Positions 35,483-47,814 of a DNA stretch of 64,000 nt are shown in pieces; position 1 is the stretch's first letter; each line of letters begins with the position of its first letter. Source of the stretch: Sphagnum compactum. Its lineage: Eukaryota; Bryophyta; Sphagnopsida; Sphagnales. The stretch covers positions 682,001 through 746,000 of the forward strand of contig OZ234498.1 of NCBI GenBank assembly GCA_965153455.1. Direction: 5' to 3'. The translations under genes were made by a program, and so were the position numbers. A model generated the notes under the pieces. That model had not been told where the DNA came from, searched no databases, and saw nothing but the letters and a program-made list of their open reading frames with translations.

Positions 35483-35600
35483 CTTTCCCACTATTCACAG
35501 AGGTTCTCGTAACACAGTTCTGATCGTCTTGTTGGGCGAAGAATGTGTTGAAGTTCTCTCTTTGTCTCAAAACAGTCTTTATTCCGACAAAAGGGAGAGA
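34746..35600 (-). promoter_or_regulatory. Upstream region of the patatin-like gene with alternating and CT repeats
   Basis: This contains the probable 5' UTR and promoter of the minus-strand gene. An alternating purine-pyrimidine tract lies at 35391-35418 (TGTGTATGTG then TGTGTG and CGCGCGCGCG) and a (CT)n tract at 35450-35478. Read from the gene these are (CA/CG)n and (GA)n. (GA)n elements are common in plant core promoters and leaders. No TATA box is called. Confidence 0.4.
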
Positions 35601-37290
35601 AGCCAGCCAAACAGCAGCTAGCGTAACCGACGCACACGCTTCTCAAGGAAGGCGGATACCTCAATGCGAAGTGGCTTCGTGGGACAGGCTCTATCCGGGA
35701 AAGTACCCATGTCTGCCGGTGTGGGTCCCGGGCTGGACGTAACTTAATTACCGCGTCCTAATTCAGAATCCGATGAAATCCCTTTCTACAAATCTGCTCA
35801 GCCCTTATGAATTTGACTTCTTAATTTTGAAGTGTTTTAGAATGGGTACTCTCATCACTTTACCAAAGTAGCTGTGAGGAACTTGACAAAGAGATTTCAA
35901 TTGGCCCTGTTTGTCATTGAGAGAGAAGGCAATCTTTGATGTAGTTTTGATTCGGTCCCACATTTTGCCGAATGTGAGTGAACACAAGGTACCAGTAGTT
36001 CTAAGCTGAATTGTGACTTCCTTTTTTTTGGACCTATGTGACCCAAGGCACCCATTACTGCACCATCCATCGCAAACCTGTTCTGACTCACTTCTGGTTA
36101 CTTGTGGTTCCACCTTGGTAATCTATCCTGTAAACTGTAAACCGACTTATTTGCATCTTACACTACCTCTAGGCAACTACCCATATAAGTTGGTAAGTAT
36201 CATAGGTGAGTAGGTAAGGAGTACAAGTGGTTACTATATAGGTAAGTACGAAGGTAATGAGTACAAATAGTTAGTAGTTACTATCCAGGTAGGTAAGGCA
36301 AATGGTGGCTACTACATATGTTATGGTTAGTACATAGCTAACCACCACGGTTAGTTATGGGATGGAATACAATGAGAACGTCTTTCCTATCCACATACCA
36401 TCCTACATGGTGTGCTACTGGGTGCTGGTTTACCATGGCCCAATTTTTGGGGACTTCCCCCCTCCAACATTTCCTATTTGAATTGTTGTTGGTTTGAACT
36501 TGCCGTAAGGGATAGAGCCATTACACTATGCGTCTTTGTGATGTTCTTTATGCTATCTTTGACATACTTTGGTACTTGAATAGGGTAGAGAGGCCGGTTA
36601 TAGAACACTTAAGTGTTCAGAGGACACTTGGCATCACATTTGGAGTCAGTTGGGTTTAGGGTTTGAAGATGAGTTGTAGGCATTTAATGGGTGCATCTGT
36701 TGCCTTTGAGAATGTTTGATTTGATCAAAAGACGGTCAAGATATGGCCTTCCAAAGTCAAAGGTGTCATTGAAAAAAAACACCATGACCAATCATCCCAT
36801 GCAAGCAATTGTTTCCCTATCAACAAACACAAAATTCTTACACATGTCCAACATCCATTCTATCAATACAACATTGATAGACCAATTGCCAAAAGGTGTA
36901 TTTGAATAAAACGTTCATTTTCATTCAATGGACGAGATGCAAAAATGTACATGGGCCCTAAAAACTACAATATTATGGAATATGATGCCCATTAAACCCT
37001 AAATGCGCCGTTAGCTTCTTTAAACCCTAAACCTAGAGTTTTTTTTTTCTCTCATTCCTTTCTTATTGCTTGGGCGAAAGTCAGTTGTGAAGCTTGGCAC
37101 TCTTTTTACACTCATTTTTGTAACTCATCCATTTTTAACTCCACGCGATGCTTTTCCTAGTGTTATTGCAATCAAACTCTTAGTGTACAGGATAGTAGAA
37201 TCCCTTGAGGTACAAGCGGGTTTTGGTTTCAAGATCTTGAATTTCTTAAGAAACATTCTAACTTTAATGTTTCTTGCTTGTGTAGGTGTT
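35600..37290. other. Intergenic DNA with a GTAGGTA-type repeat
   Basis: No gene is recognised. A stretch at about 36160-36361 is made of GTAGGTAAG-like strings with GTTACTA spacers and ends in GGTTAGTACATAGCTAACC, which recurs almost exactly at 58539. The rest is AT-rich. Confidence 0.6.
36160..36361. repeat. Dispersed GTAGGTA-rich repeat, copy A
   Basis: This shares with 58265-58620 the order of GTAGGTA/GTAAGTGGTTAC-type strings followed by GGTTAGTACATAG(C/T)TAACC and GTGGTTAG...TTATGG, in the same orientation. No coding capacity or termini were identified. Confidence 0.7.
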
Positions 37291-37312
37291 GGGCATTGAT
37301 GGGGGATCGTGT

Positions 37313-38470
37313 TTTTTTGTGTCCAAAGCTCCAAACGCACAATGTTTTTTTTGTCTACTATGTGATGCACCCCCTCCTCCCTCCTCTATGTTTTTTGTGT
37401 CTAAAATTCCAAGCATGTAATGTTTTGTTTCATTTGTTACGTGCTACACCTCGCCCCTCCTCTGTGTTTTTTGTGTCTAGAACTTTAAGAGTGCAACACT
37501 TTTTTCTGCAGCATGTTGCACCTTACCCCTTCCTTTATGTTTTTTGCGTCCACAACTCCAAGTACATAACACTATTTTTTTTTGTTTCGTGTTCCACCAC
37601 CTGCCCCCCTTCCTGTCTGTTTTTTGTGTCCAAAATTCCAAGTGCATAACGTTTTTTTTTTGTTGTGTGTTGCACCCACCCCCCTTTCCTCTATGTTTTT
37701 TGTGTCCAAAGCTCCAAACGTGCAATGTGTTTTGTTATGTTGTGTGTTGTACTCACCCCCCTTCCATTGTGTGTTTTGTGTTCAAACCTCCAAACACACA
37801 ACACGTTTTTTTCTCTATTGCATGTTGCACTTGCCCCCCCTTGTTCTCTCTGTTTTTTGTGTCCAAAGCTCCAATGCCTAACGTTTTTTGTTTTCTATTG
37901 TGTGTTGCACTTGCCCCCCTTTCCTTTTTTGTGTTTTTTTGTCTAAACTTCCAAGCATGTAACATGTTTTCTTTTCTATTACATGTTGCACCTACCCCCT
38001 TTTTCTTTGTTTTTAGTGTTGAAAGTTCCAAATGCGTAACGCTTTTTTTTTTTGCTATGTGTTGCACCTGGCCCCCCTTTTTTATGTTTTTTATGTCTAG
38101 AATTCCAAGTGTGTAACACTTTTTTTTTTGTTGTGTGTTGCACCCCCCCCCCCCTCATATGTGTTTCTTGTGTCCTACACTCTAAGCATGCAATGGTCTT
38201 ACACTTTGCTGCTTGTTGCACCCCCCCTCCTTAGTGTTTCTTATGTCTGGAGCTCCAAGCGCGTAACATTCATCTATTGCGTGTTGCATCCCCCCCCCCC
38301 CCCCCAAATTATATGTTTCTTATGTTTAGAATCCAGAGCTCCTAGAGTTCCAAGCGTGTCCAACTTTTTTTTTCATCTGTTGTGTGTTGCACCCCCCCCC
38401 CCTTTTTGTTTTTTGTGTCCATAGTCTAGAGTTCCTAAAGCTTTCAAGCGTGTGTAGTGCTTTCCTTTCC
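37313..38470. repeat. Tandem array, ~78-bp unit, about 15 copies
   Basis: Each unit reads roughly TTTTTTGTGTC(C/T)AAA(G/A)(C/T)TCC, then a short variable part with AACA or AATG, a T-run, TGTGTTGCACC, and a C-run followed by CTC or TTT. The GTGTCYARA anchors fall at about 37316, 37395, 37470, 37545, 37626, 37701, 37778, 37859, 37936, 38015, 38093, 38169, 38243, 38320 and 38416. The mean period is close to 78 bp, i.e. 26 codons. This gives long open frames on both strands (up to 190 codons) that are by-products of the repeat. Confidence 0.92.
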
Positions 38471-38479
38471 ATATTTTGT

Positions 38480-39105
38480 ATGTGGAGCTCCCACCTAGTT
38501 TGACCCACCTTTTCAACTCATTTTTTGTCTATTTTGTTGATCATTTAAAACCCTTCCTTCCCCCCTTGCTATTTTTCATGGACTAAATGGCTGAGTTGGT
38601 TGTAGGTGTGCTACAACATGTTTTTTTTGTTTGCATCCAAGCCCTAGTTTACTACCTGGCCTATTTGTGAACTTCCATCATGCAATTAAGGTTCACACCC
38701 TTACAACCAAGAGGGTGAGCTTGAAGTCCAGCTTGGAAGTTTTGGTGAAACTTGTCATTTGCAAATTTAACTTCATTAGCTGACCATGCTAAGATGAACC
38801 TAGTTTGAAGTTGTTTTTCAAATTTTCAATCAGTGACTTTTTCAACTATAGTTAGTGAACTACCCACTGATCACTTAGTTTATTTTTCTATCTTTTTTTT
38901 TTGAACTTCTTTTATTGTTTTTGTTGCCTCCTTTTCTAATTTTTTAATCATAGCCTGCTCATGTATTCATTTGAAATCACTACATGATTTTGAGAGTAAT
39001 CAACTAAGGGTTCTTTCCCTTGTGTCTTTCTTATAGGCAAATGAAACAAAATGAACAAATTGCCAATTTTTAATCCTTGCTGAGTTATGTTCATGAAGTT
39101 CCACC
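38480..39105. other. AT-rich spacer, no gene seen
   Basis: This lies between the 78-bp array and the left copy of the LTR-like repeat. It is T-rich with no motif on either strand. Its right edge may belong to the LTR-like element, whose outer limit I could not fix. Confidence 0.5.
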
Positions 39106-39109
39106 TTTA

Positions 39110-40090
39110 ACTCTGGTGCATTTTCATCTATGTTCATAATCACATAAGTTGTGTATATTGCAATTTCTTGATTCATGGTTAACACACCCGCAAACTCTTT
39201 AAAAGATTCAAATGTGAATTCCAAAGTGAAAACATCAAAAGGAGTTGAGGTGTGTTCATTAGATCGTAGCACTTCTAGGGTAAGAAAGGCATGTTGGAGC
39301 TCTGGGACGAGGACTGGGATGAGTGACAAGCATGTCAATTATTCATATTAATTTACACAAACCAAACAACAAATTAATTAGTGCATATTTTGAACATTTT
39401 TGGTGCATGGACAAACCATGGGCATACATGGACTCACAAGATTCATCACGGCCCGGATTTTGGGGAAGCCACCACCTTCCCCCTTATAGTAATTTCTATG
39501 ACATGCTACCATGGCTACATCCAAATGGTGTTTTTCTCAAGACTCCCAAGTCAGGAATTTGTAATTCTCGAAATTGGGACTCCCACCACTTTGAACGCCC
39601 ATAACTTCTTGTGCAAACCTTCAATTGAAATGAAGTTTAAAGCAAAGTTATAGCCCTTTTCGATCAATTTCCAATGATATGTGGCACACCTCTTATAAGC
39701 ACGTAATTTAGGGCGAACCCTGACTTTTAATGGTCGGGAGTCAAATTGACACTTTGACTCCTGACCCTTCTTTTGACCATAACTTATGTTGTAAATATTC
39801 AAATCAATCATGTGAGCCCATTTTAGACATTTACATCTTAAAATATTTTCAATGGTATAAAAAAGTTTTTAATCCAATTAATTTTCACCCCTAAAGTCGT
39901 TCTTTGAAGATTTGGGAGTCCATCAACACTCCAATTTCCAAAGTGGGAGTCCACTTGGAAGTGTGTGGGCTCATCCCTCACACTTTCCCGCACTCTTGGG
40001 AATGTGAATGTGACTTTTGGGTTGCATTCTAGGCGTGCACCTTTTCTATGCCTTTGCCTTGGTCACGAGCCCAAGACTAGGGTTGTGACA
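39110..40090 (+). repeat. LTR-like element, left copy (plus orientation)
   Basis: This copy is homologous over about 950 bp to the reverse complement of 40830-41808. Its LTR-like core runs from TGTCAATTATTC at 39333 to GTTGTGACA at 40090, and contains ACATGGACTCACAAGA, GCCACCACCTTCCCC and ATAACTTCTTGTGC. Homology continues outward from 39333 to about 39110 (GGAGTTGAGG and AAACTC blocks), so it is an internal end plus 3' LTR, not a clean solo LTR. No protein is readable in it. Confidence 0.75.
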
Positions 40091-40215
40091 ATGGTTCTAA
40101 AATTTGTATGCATATCTACATAATACCTAGGATGGATTTTAGACACACTAAAAGTTTGGTTATCATGTGACAAAAGAATTGTCGTTGATATGTTCATCAA
40201 CTTTACTATAAAAAA

Positions 40216-42374
40216 TTATTCTTCCCATTGGATATTGTTATCCTCTTCTTCATCCATTTCATTCTTTTCATTGGATGTAAAATCTCCATTTTCCCCTTTC
40301 TTATTGTTTGTTGTTATATTATTACTTATGTATAAACTATTAGAGCTTGTTTTCTCATGCATTGCCATAAATCCATGTTACTCTAAACCTTGACAAAATG
40401 TTTTTATTGGTGAGGGACTAGTTTAGGGCTTTTTTTACCTAGCTGGCAAAGTTATTTTATCTGGTTCAATGTAATTGTTAGTACTAACCATTACATGTTT
40501 TTTTTTAAAAGTTGTTTTGAATAGTTTGAAGTAAGCAACATTTAAAGGTTGTAGTGCATAGTTAGTATGACTATGTACATTTATCATATTTAACCTAAAG
40601 GTTTGTGCCTGTTCAATTGCTTCTAGTGTGACATGGGATTTATGTCCATCTAAGATGAGCAAATGCTTATTAGTTAAGGAAATCCCACCTAGTATTATCC
40701 TTTTGAAAAAAGACAAAAATTCCTTGAATACGAAACTAATCATCCATGCTTTATATTGCATAGCTATATGTGATCCTTGTTTGCACAATTTTATGTAATC
40801 ATCTTGCATCTTCTTTCCCTTAAAGATGTTGTCACGACCTTAGCCTTGAGCTCGTGACCAAGGCAAGGGCTTGGAAAGCTGTGGGCTGAGAGTGTAGCCC
40901 GGGAGTCACACTCACACTCTTGGGAGTGTAAAAGAACGTGAGGGAACGAACCTACACACTCCCAAGTGGAGCACTTTGGGAATTGGAGTCCCCATGGACT
41001 TTTGAATATTCAGAAAGTGATTTCAAGGGTCACAATTCATTGGATTGAATATTTACTTATACCATTTGAAAGCTTTTGAAATGTAGATGTCTAAAATGGG
41101 CTCGCATGACCCATTTGAGTACTTATGACACAAGTTATGGCTGAAAGATGGGTCGGGAGTTAAAATGACAATTTGATTCTCAACCACTAAAATTTAAGAA
41201 TCGCCCTGATTTACTTGTGTATAGGTGACATGCCACATATCATTGGAAAGCTCTTGACAAGGGTAAGAACTTTTCTTTAGACATAATTTTAATCGGGAGT
41301 TTACACAAGAAGTTATGGGCCTTCAAACTTGTGAAAGTCCCAATTTCAGGATTTTCGGGATTCATGACTTGGGAGTCCCGTGACAAAATGACATTTGGGT
41401 GTAGCCCCCATGGCCAGGCACATAGAATATTATAAAGGGGAAGGTGGTGGCTTTCCCCCCAAATCCGAGTCGTGGTCAGTCTTGTGAGTCCATGTATGCC
41501 AATGGCTCGTTTGTGCACCAAAAGTGCTCCAACTATGCACTAACCAACTTGTTGTTTGGTTTTGTGCAAGTTCGTGTGAATAATTGACCCGATGTTCACT
41601 CATCTTAGTTTCCATCTTGGAGTTCTAGCACGACCTTTACTCCCAAAGTACTGCGAGTTAAGGAACATACCCCAACTCCTTCTTCCGTTGTTTTCATATT
41701 TGGACTCGCAATTGAGTTTTTCAAGGAGTTTGGGGGTGCATCAGATGTAGAAGTTGGCAAAGAAACTCTTATAGCGTTGATAGTGTATTTGAAAATCAAC
41801 CGTACTCTGGATTTAGGTATGATGTTGTAAACTTGTTGTAAACCTCATTTGGCAAAAACATTAGCACCGATTGCTTATTTACTTATATCCTTGTCTCATG
41901 TGAGTCCCAAATATGATGTGCATCGTAGTTATGTTTATTATGCAAATTTTGTAAGTTGTTGTAGAAGCTTTCACATGATTGCGAGGTCGACCCTTGTGTT
42001 CTACTAATTTCCAAACTTTCAGCTTGCCGAATGTTAAATTCTGGGTGTTGGCGTTTGAACCAAAACCACCAACAACTTCGTGATATTCCATGCTTATATG
42101 GTGTAATTATGGTTTGAATTACTTTTGCAACTTTCATCTTCAATTAATGTGGGTTAATTGATAGTCCCACCTTTTACATAGCCAGAGTCCAAGCTACTAA
42201 AGTTTCAATTATTTTTTTTGTGAGCACATTTGCTAGCCCACATTTCCTAGACCTTGTCTTACCATTTAGGTGATTTGATAAAGAGGTACAAGGTATGTTC
42301 CAATGTCTATTGGTTTGCTTCAATAATGTTCTCCCACTTCCAATTTGCATCCATGGCTTCTTCCAACGTTTCAT
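40216..42374 (-). pseudogene. Pogo-like (HTH-psq / CENP-B / DDE_1) transposase, interrupted
   Basis: In minus order the remnant has four parts. First is an HTH of psq type at 42374-42174 (YTSLSNH-like SLSNHLNGKTRSRK, then VLTKKIIETLVAWTLAM). Second is a CENP-B/Tc5-type domain at 42143-41883 (WWFWFKRQHPEFNIRQAE, SCESFYNNLQNLHNKHNYDA, HIWDS-x-ET). Third is a short VYNIIPKSR block. After the LTR-like insertion comes the DDE_1 core at 40829-40435, LLILDGHKSHVTLEAIEQAQ followed by HTNYALQPLNVAYFK. The acidic tail ends at TAA 40216. The last catalytic Asp of the usual LQPLD motif is Asn here. Frameshifts separate the domains and a TGA lies in the third block. It is therefore dead twice over. No terminal inverted repeats were found. 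Confidence 0.8.
40830..41808 (-). mobile_element. LTR-like element, right copy, inserted in a pogo-like transposase
   Basis: This is an inverted partner of 39110-40090. On minus it runs from an internal part (41808-41591, including EEGVGVCSLTRSTLGVKVV) into an LTR-like core from 41590 to 40830 that ends GTCGTGACA. It interrupts the pogo-like transposase between VYNIIPKSR (near 41815) and FKGKKMQDDYIKL (40829 onward). About 20-25 residues of transposase expected between these points are missing, so the insertion involved a deletion, or the element is a rearranged fragment. The string GATGT occurs at both 40825-40829 and 41591-41595, but homology to the left copy crosses 41591, so it is not a target duplication. 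Confidence 0.72.
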
Positions 42375-42379
42375 GAGTC

Positions 42380-45300
42380 CATTAGCCTTTCCTAGTGACT
42401 ATAATACCCTTGTTAATTGTATGTTGTTTTTGTCTTGGGTTTGGTTTAGAAGTAGGAACATTTTCTTTGTTTTATGCAGGATGTTGGTCTGAGCCATTCT
42501 ACCTCCTGCGTGGCACTGTTAACATGATTGTGCTTTAGGACTTTGTGGCCTTAGTTTCTAATAAGTTGGAGGTGTGTGTTGCGCCCCCACAAGAGGTATG
42601 AACTTAAACTTCTTGAATCCGTCCCAAGAAGCAATAAACATTGAAAGGTCAATGTAAGTTTCAACTGCATATGCCTTTAATTCTAGTGAAGAAATAATAA
42701 AAGCTAAAACTTTTGAAATCATCCCAATCTAAATTTTTATCCGTTGTCTCTATGAGCAATGAATGTGTAGAGCAAAGTTTTACACTTCCTCTATGCTTGA
42801 AGAAATTGGCTTCTCTTGTGATTCCCTACACTATAGTACCTAGGAACTATGGAATTTTGGACTTAACAATAATATTGAAACTTTTCAAACTTCTAGTTGT
42901 AAAGTTGATTTATCGCAAACTTTCCTACTTGTACATTTGATTCTTGCTCTTTTGCTTGCTCTAATTGTGTTTATTCTTTAATTATTGTAAGGTCAAATTT
43001 GTGCTTTAGAAGTTTTTATGGTTCTTCCTTGACTATTGTGACCTCTGATATGTGCTACTCTATCCTAACTACCTCAAGATCTAACGTATGGTCCTCTACT
43101 TTGATGTTTTTTGAATCTTGATCTAGACCACATGCTTTATGTATTTATATGAATGATTTGAGAGTCACATTACTTGACAAATTTGACATGCTGAAAAAAT
43201 GGAAATGAGTTTACAAGAAATTATTTATATACATGCATAGAACCTTATGATCTTGTTATTATTTTGGCGGGAATGCAGCCAAGGAAAAATTGGGGGATAT
43301 TTGGAAATGTTGCTTTTTTTAATGTGTTGATTTCAAGATCCAACAGAACATAATGAGGTTCTGCATATTTATGGACAGTTGTGTGTTGTTTAATGTTCCA
43401 CATAAACCCCCTCAGCAAACATTGTTTTTGCATCCCAAAACTGGGACTTTATAAGACCATTTTAATTCATCCCCTAAAAGAAACACTTTAAACAACTCAT
43501 TCTATGTTTCTTCTCATTTTACCCTTCACCCTAAGGCCTATCACCAAACTAATTTTTCCTAGCCCAAATATGGGATTTTGTAACCAACCCGTTGCACTCC
43601 CAAAACCAAACCCTTTTTTGTTTGTTGATATTCAACTTTTCAGAATTTTTTGCTCATTTCACCACCCAGCACCAAACCCTTCCACACTCTTTATGGACCA
43701 AAAAGTGTGCAAGCATGACTAATTTTATGCCTATGACTGAACATAAAAATCACATCCTAATCATACACACAAAAGTTCTTGAACACGATTACTCATATTC
43801 GAACGTTTGGTCATAGGCAAAATCCAAAATGCTCATACAATTGTGACTATTCTATAACCAACAATGCCTAGCACTATATGGGTGTTCGGTGATGGTACCC
43901 TATAAGCAAAGTTGTAACTTATCGCAAGATGTTTCAGTCAAGCTTTCTTTATACATTTGTGGGAAAATGGTTTTGTACCCTAGGTTAACATAGCAATTTG
44001 AAGCCCCTTTAGTAATGTAATAACCCTTCAACTCATTCTAGTAGATGTTAGTTTTGGGATTTTCAGTACCTCCAGTTGCTGTATGTTGATTGTCTACCCA
44101 TGTAGTTGTTGCTAGGGCAAGTGCGATTAAAGACAGACATAAAACAACACTACCATTGGTACATATCATTCTAAATTGTTGCCTCATTTGATGTTCCCAA
44201 TGGATTCTCACAATTATCATTTCCTAAAGGACCATTGATGTTCCAAATGAATTCTCACAATTATCGTTTCCTAAAGGAACATTGATGCTTGTTGCATCAT
44301 TTTAGTCAAGTGACCAAGCTGGAGTCCCAAACTCAGTTCTTTCAAAAAATAGGTGTCATCAATATGTGCTATGTTTTTTTCAGTTTTTTCCCCATTGATG
44401 ATCCCAAAACCTTACTATCTATTCACTGTACATAACACATGGGGTGCAACAGTTTTACCAATACTTGGACAAATAGTTTCCGGACAAAATTGGGACAAAG
44501 AGGCCATGTCATATTTCAATCCGGGGTATAGTTATTATGACTACATGTAAGGGTATCTTTCCTGAACCAACGGAGCCAAAAGATAGCTTCTGCCAGATGC
44601 CACCAGATCCCTTTACACATATACAGTAGTGGTCCCGCACGTGCTTTTTACACACGTTAGCTCACCAGCATGTTGCATCATCTATCAGCATCCTAAACTT
44701 GACTAATTTAGAGTCTGGGTTTTTGGTCCTGGGTCATCCTCAAATTAGTAGAAACAGATTCCCAGGCTTTGTTCAAATTGGAGAGTTGTGCAGCATGCAT
44801 GGTGGCCTTGTGCTCTGGGGATTGTAACTATTCTCAGCAATGTTGGAAGACTTCAGGGTCTGCACTTGCACCAAGAAGTGTTTTAACAATAAGTTATGCT
44901 ATATATCTGTGGGAAAAAAAACTTGCTCCAATGGTAACTTGTGGGAGCTTTTTACGCATCCCCTTCTAATATGTTTTGTGTTTGATTTGCAGATCCAGAG
45001 AAAGGAGGAGGTTCAAGGACTTGGAAGGGGTCTAGTCTAGTTCCTCTACTTTGAGTATTTCATAAGTTTGTCTTTCCATAAAACTCCTCTTAACGTATCT
45101 AAGTGATCATGCACATGTCTCTACCATACATTGACCCAAAGTTTGGATTTCTCAGGCTTGAAGTTTGAATCAATTACGGCTGCTGGTGCTGCATACCAAC
45201 TAGTTTTCACTACCAGATGATGGGTCCTGGCTGCTTTGACAGAAAATGTATTTCAACTTTTTGGGGTTGATCTGATCTTGCCCGATGATTGTGAATTTCT

Positions 45301-47814
45301 CACCAAAGTGCGACTCTCCAAAATGGGTTTAAACTTTAAAGCCGTAATTGAAACAGGCTTCAAATGGTTGCATACCATGCGAAAGAAAATAAGGTGTGTG
45401 TCACACTGTGGCCTTGCAATTACATTAAAAAAAGTATCTTAATGCAAAGGAAGAATTGTAGAAATTCAAATAATTCACCATGCACAAATATAATCTTCAA
45501 AAAAAAGATCCTCTAAAAGAAACCAAAATCCTTCAAGATATCATAACTCTATAACTAATCTCAAGTTTGAACACAAGCCAAAATATTATCTTTCAAAAAT
45601 CCTCGTATAAAAATAGACCTACTATACCAGGGGCCAAATTCCTTAAGCTACTAAACTCTATAATGAATCTAAAGACAATATCCTTGGCTTGGTACGCAAG
45701 GCCAATAAATACTATACAGGAAAACACTTAGTTTCTCAACTAAGCAATGGCTGCAGTGACTTTGACCTTATTGTGTAAGTTAGGGCATTTAATGACCGCC
45801 TCAGTCATTGGTAGTCTGTCTGTCTGAGCAAAGCCATAATCCACTGGCTTTGCTCCAGAGAGACAGGAAGCATTGGTGCACATTCATTGCTTTTCGCTCA
45901 AGCATCCTGATCTATATAGGACACACTACTCCATACATTACAGACCTGAAAGTACTGAAAAAGGGACAGGGTGAATGCAAAGGTAATATGCTCCTTATGT
46001 GCAGTCCATGTAAAAGGTTAGAAATATGAGCGAACACCACGTCCTCAACTGATTTTTCCTTCCAAAACTTGGCTTTTTGGAATTCATTTCAACTTTCAGC
46101 GGCAGAAATCACTTTAAAAAATCAATATCTCTCACATTCTGAATTCCCAATCTTACCAAATAAATTCCATTAAATCCTGCTCATCAAGATCTTTCCAACA
46201 ACACGAAAGGCACATCCCAATTCCTCCGAAATTTTCAGCTACTATTTAATTTAATTTAATTTTCAGTGAAGAAATCATTCAATATTGAAGAACTTTTGCT
46301 CCACAAGTCCAAATGTCATGGAACCAAGCTCATGTGCCCCTCCTCGTTGAGAGCTTTCCAAAGAGACCAACAATGCAATCTGAAGCATCCTGGTTTGGTG
46401 GATCTCACAAGTACAAACAAAACAAACTACTTTCCGTCATAGATAGATGACATGTATTTAACTATAAATTATTTTTATACTATATCAAAATTTGCATTAA
46501 AGGTCACAATTTAATAATTATTCATGACATTCTCAAAAAAGGATATTAATAGACTATCCAAACAACCTCATAACACATCCAATTGTCATGAAAATACAAG
46601 CTAGCCCTTTTTCGTACAATAAAAAACATTTTTATTCAGTTTAGAAAAATTATTTACTGTTATGGATCAAAAGCATGATCAAAATAAATTGGTGTTAGCC
46701 AACTTAAATCATGTACTATCATGCTCTTTTTCAATACCAAGCCTTCATACTAATTAATATATGGGTTTCCATGCATTTTCAAAATGAACGGTCTAATTGC
46801 ACATATAATTAAGGACATTTGAAGTTAAAAGCATTCAATCAACACTTTTTACCCAATTCCTTATATCATTCAAATGAGCAAATGGAACATTTTGGAATTA
46901 CATAAGAATAAAAAAATGCAAATTCACTAATGATTCAACATTTTCCACTAAACTAAGCAAGATTTCAATGCTTAAAGTTCATGTAATCCTTTTTCAAAAT
47001 TATTAGGGGTGTAATATTAATGAGAATCAACATGGTTTTTAGTTAGTACATTGTATCACAAATGTACCCTATTAACTTTCGTTTCTATATATTTTCTTTT
47101 AAAAAAAAAAAAGGTTTTTATACCATCACATACTTCTGTTTTGGTGTTGGAAGCAAGCAAACTCAATTCAAAAGCAACCTTAGAATCATCATCAATCAAA
47201 TTGACTTGGACTATTGGGTTTATAATTTTTTCCTTGAATTTAAAACACATAATTATGGCATATTGCAATGCATTTAAAAAAAATTTGATGACCACTGACC
47301 TTAGTTCAAAACACAAGCATTCACAAATAGAAAAAAAATCCAGAATTATTTTAAAAATGTGCTAAATAAGATGATGTGGCATTCTCCCATTAATTTTGAT
47401 AATATTTTATTTGTTATAGCAAATGATAACAACATCTCAAGTGACGTTCCAAAAACTCTTGGAACATAATGATTTTTGCATGCAAACTTGTAATCAAAAT
47501 TACAATTGCAATGTTAATATTTTCAACTAGTGCAATTAAAAGAAAACCTAAGCAAAAAAATTTCAAGTAATCAAAAATAAAAGTTTTATCTTGTTTTCAC
47601 TAAAATATTTAATTTTCTTGGGTGAAGATTATAATCTACCCAAGCCTTGTTCCATTCTTGTCTATTTTTCTCACAGAAAAAAGCTGAATGGAAAGAATAA
47701 TATTCAATCCCCACCAGGAAACTAGATCAGGTTTCCCCAAAGAACATGTAGTCTCACATCAATCCTGTCATGGAATGGGAGCAGCCTTTTGGGTTCGATG
47801 TGTCAATAGTGCTG
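42380..47814. other. AT-rich intergenic DNA, no gene recognised
   Basis: No open frame here shows a known motif. A 47-bp direct duplication is at 44190-44283. A few short stretches look mildly coding (NTWGATVLPILGQIVSG near 44440; VFQLFGVDLILPDDCEFL near 45245), but none extends or joins to another. From about 45.5 to 47.7 kb it is strongly AT-rich. Confidence 0.6.
44190..44283. repeat. 47-bp direct duplication
   Basis: GATGTTCC(C/A)AATG(G/A)ATTCTC begins at 44190 and at 44237, and each copy runs on through TTTCCTAAAGGA(C/A)CATT. There are four or so mismatches. A third GATG begins at 44284 but diverges. Confidence 0.9.

Noticed and set aside
37544-38116. 190-codon open frame rich in Cys, Phe and Pro
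   Set aside because: It is produced by the in-phase 78-bp repeat. Open frames of similar length occur on the other strand, and no protein motif is present.
40825-41595. GATGT at both ends of 40830-41590 as a target duplication of a solo LTR
   Set aside because: Homology with the inverted copy continues beyond 41590, so that edge is not an insertion border.
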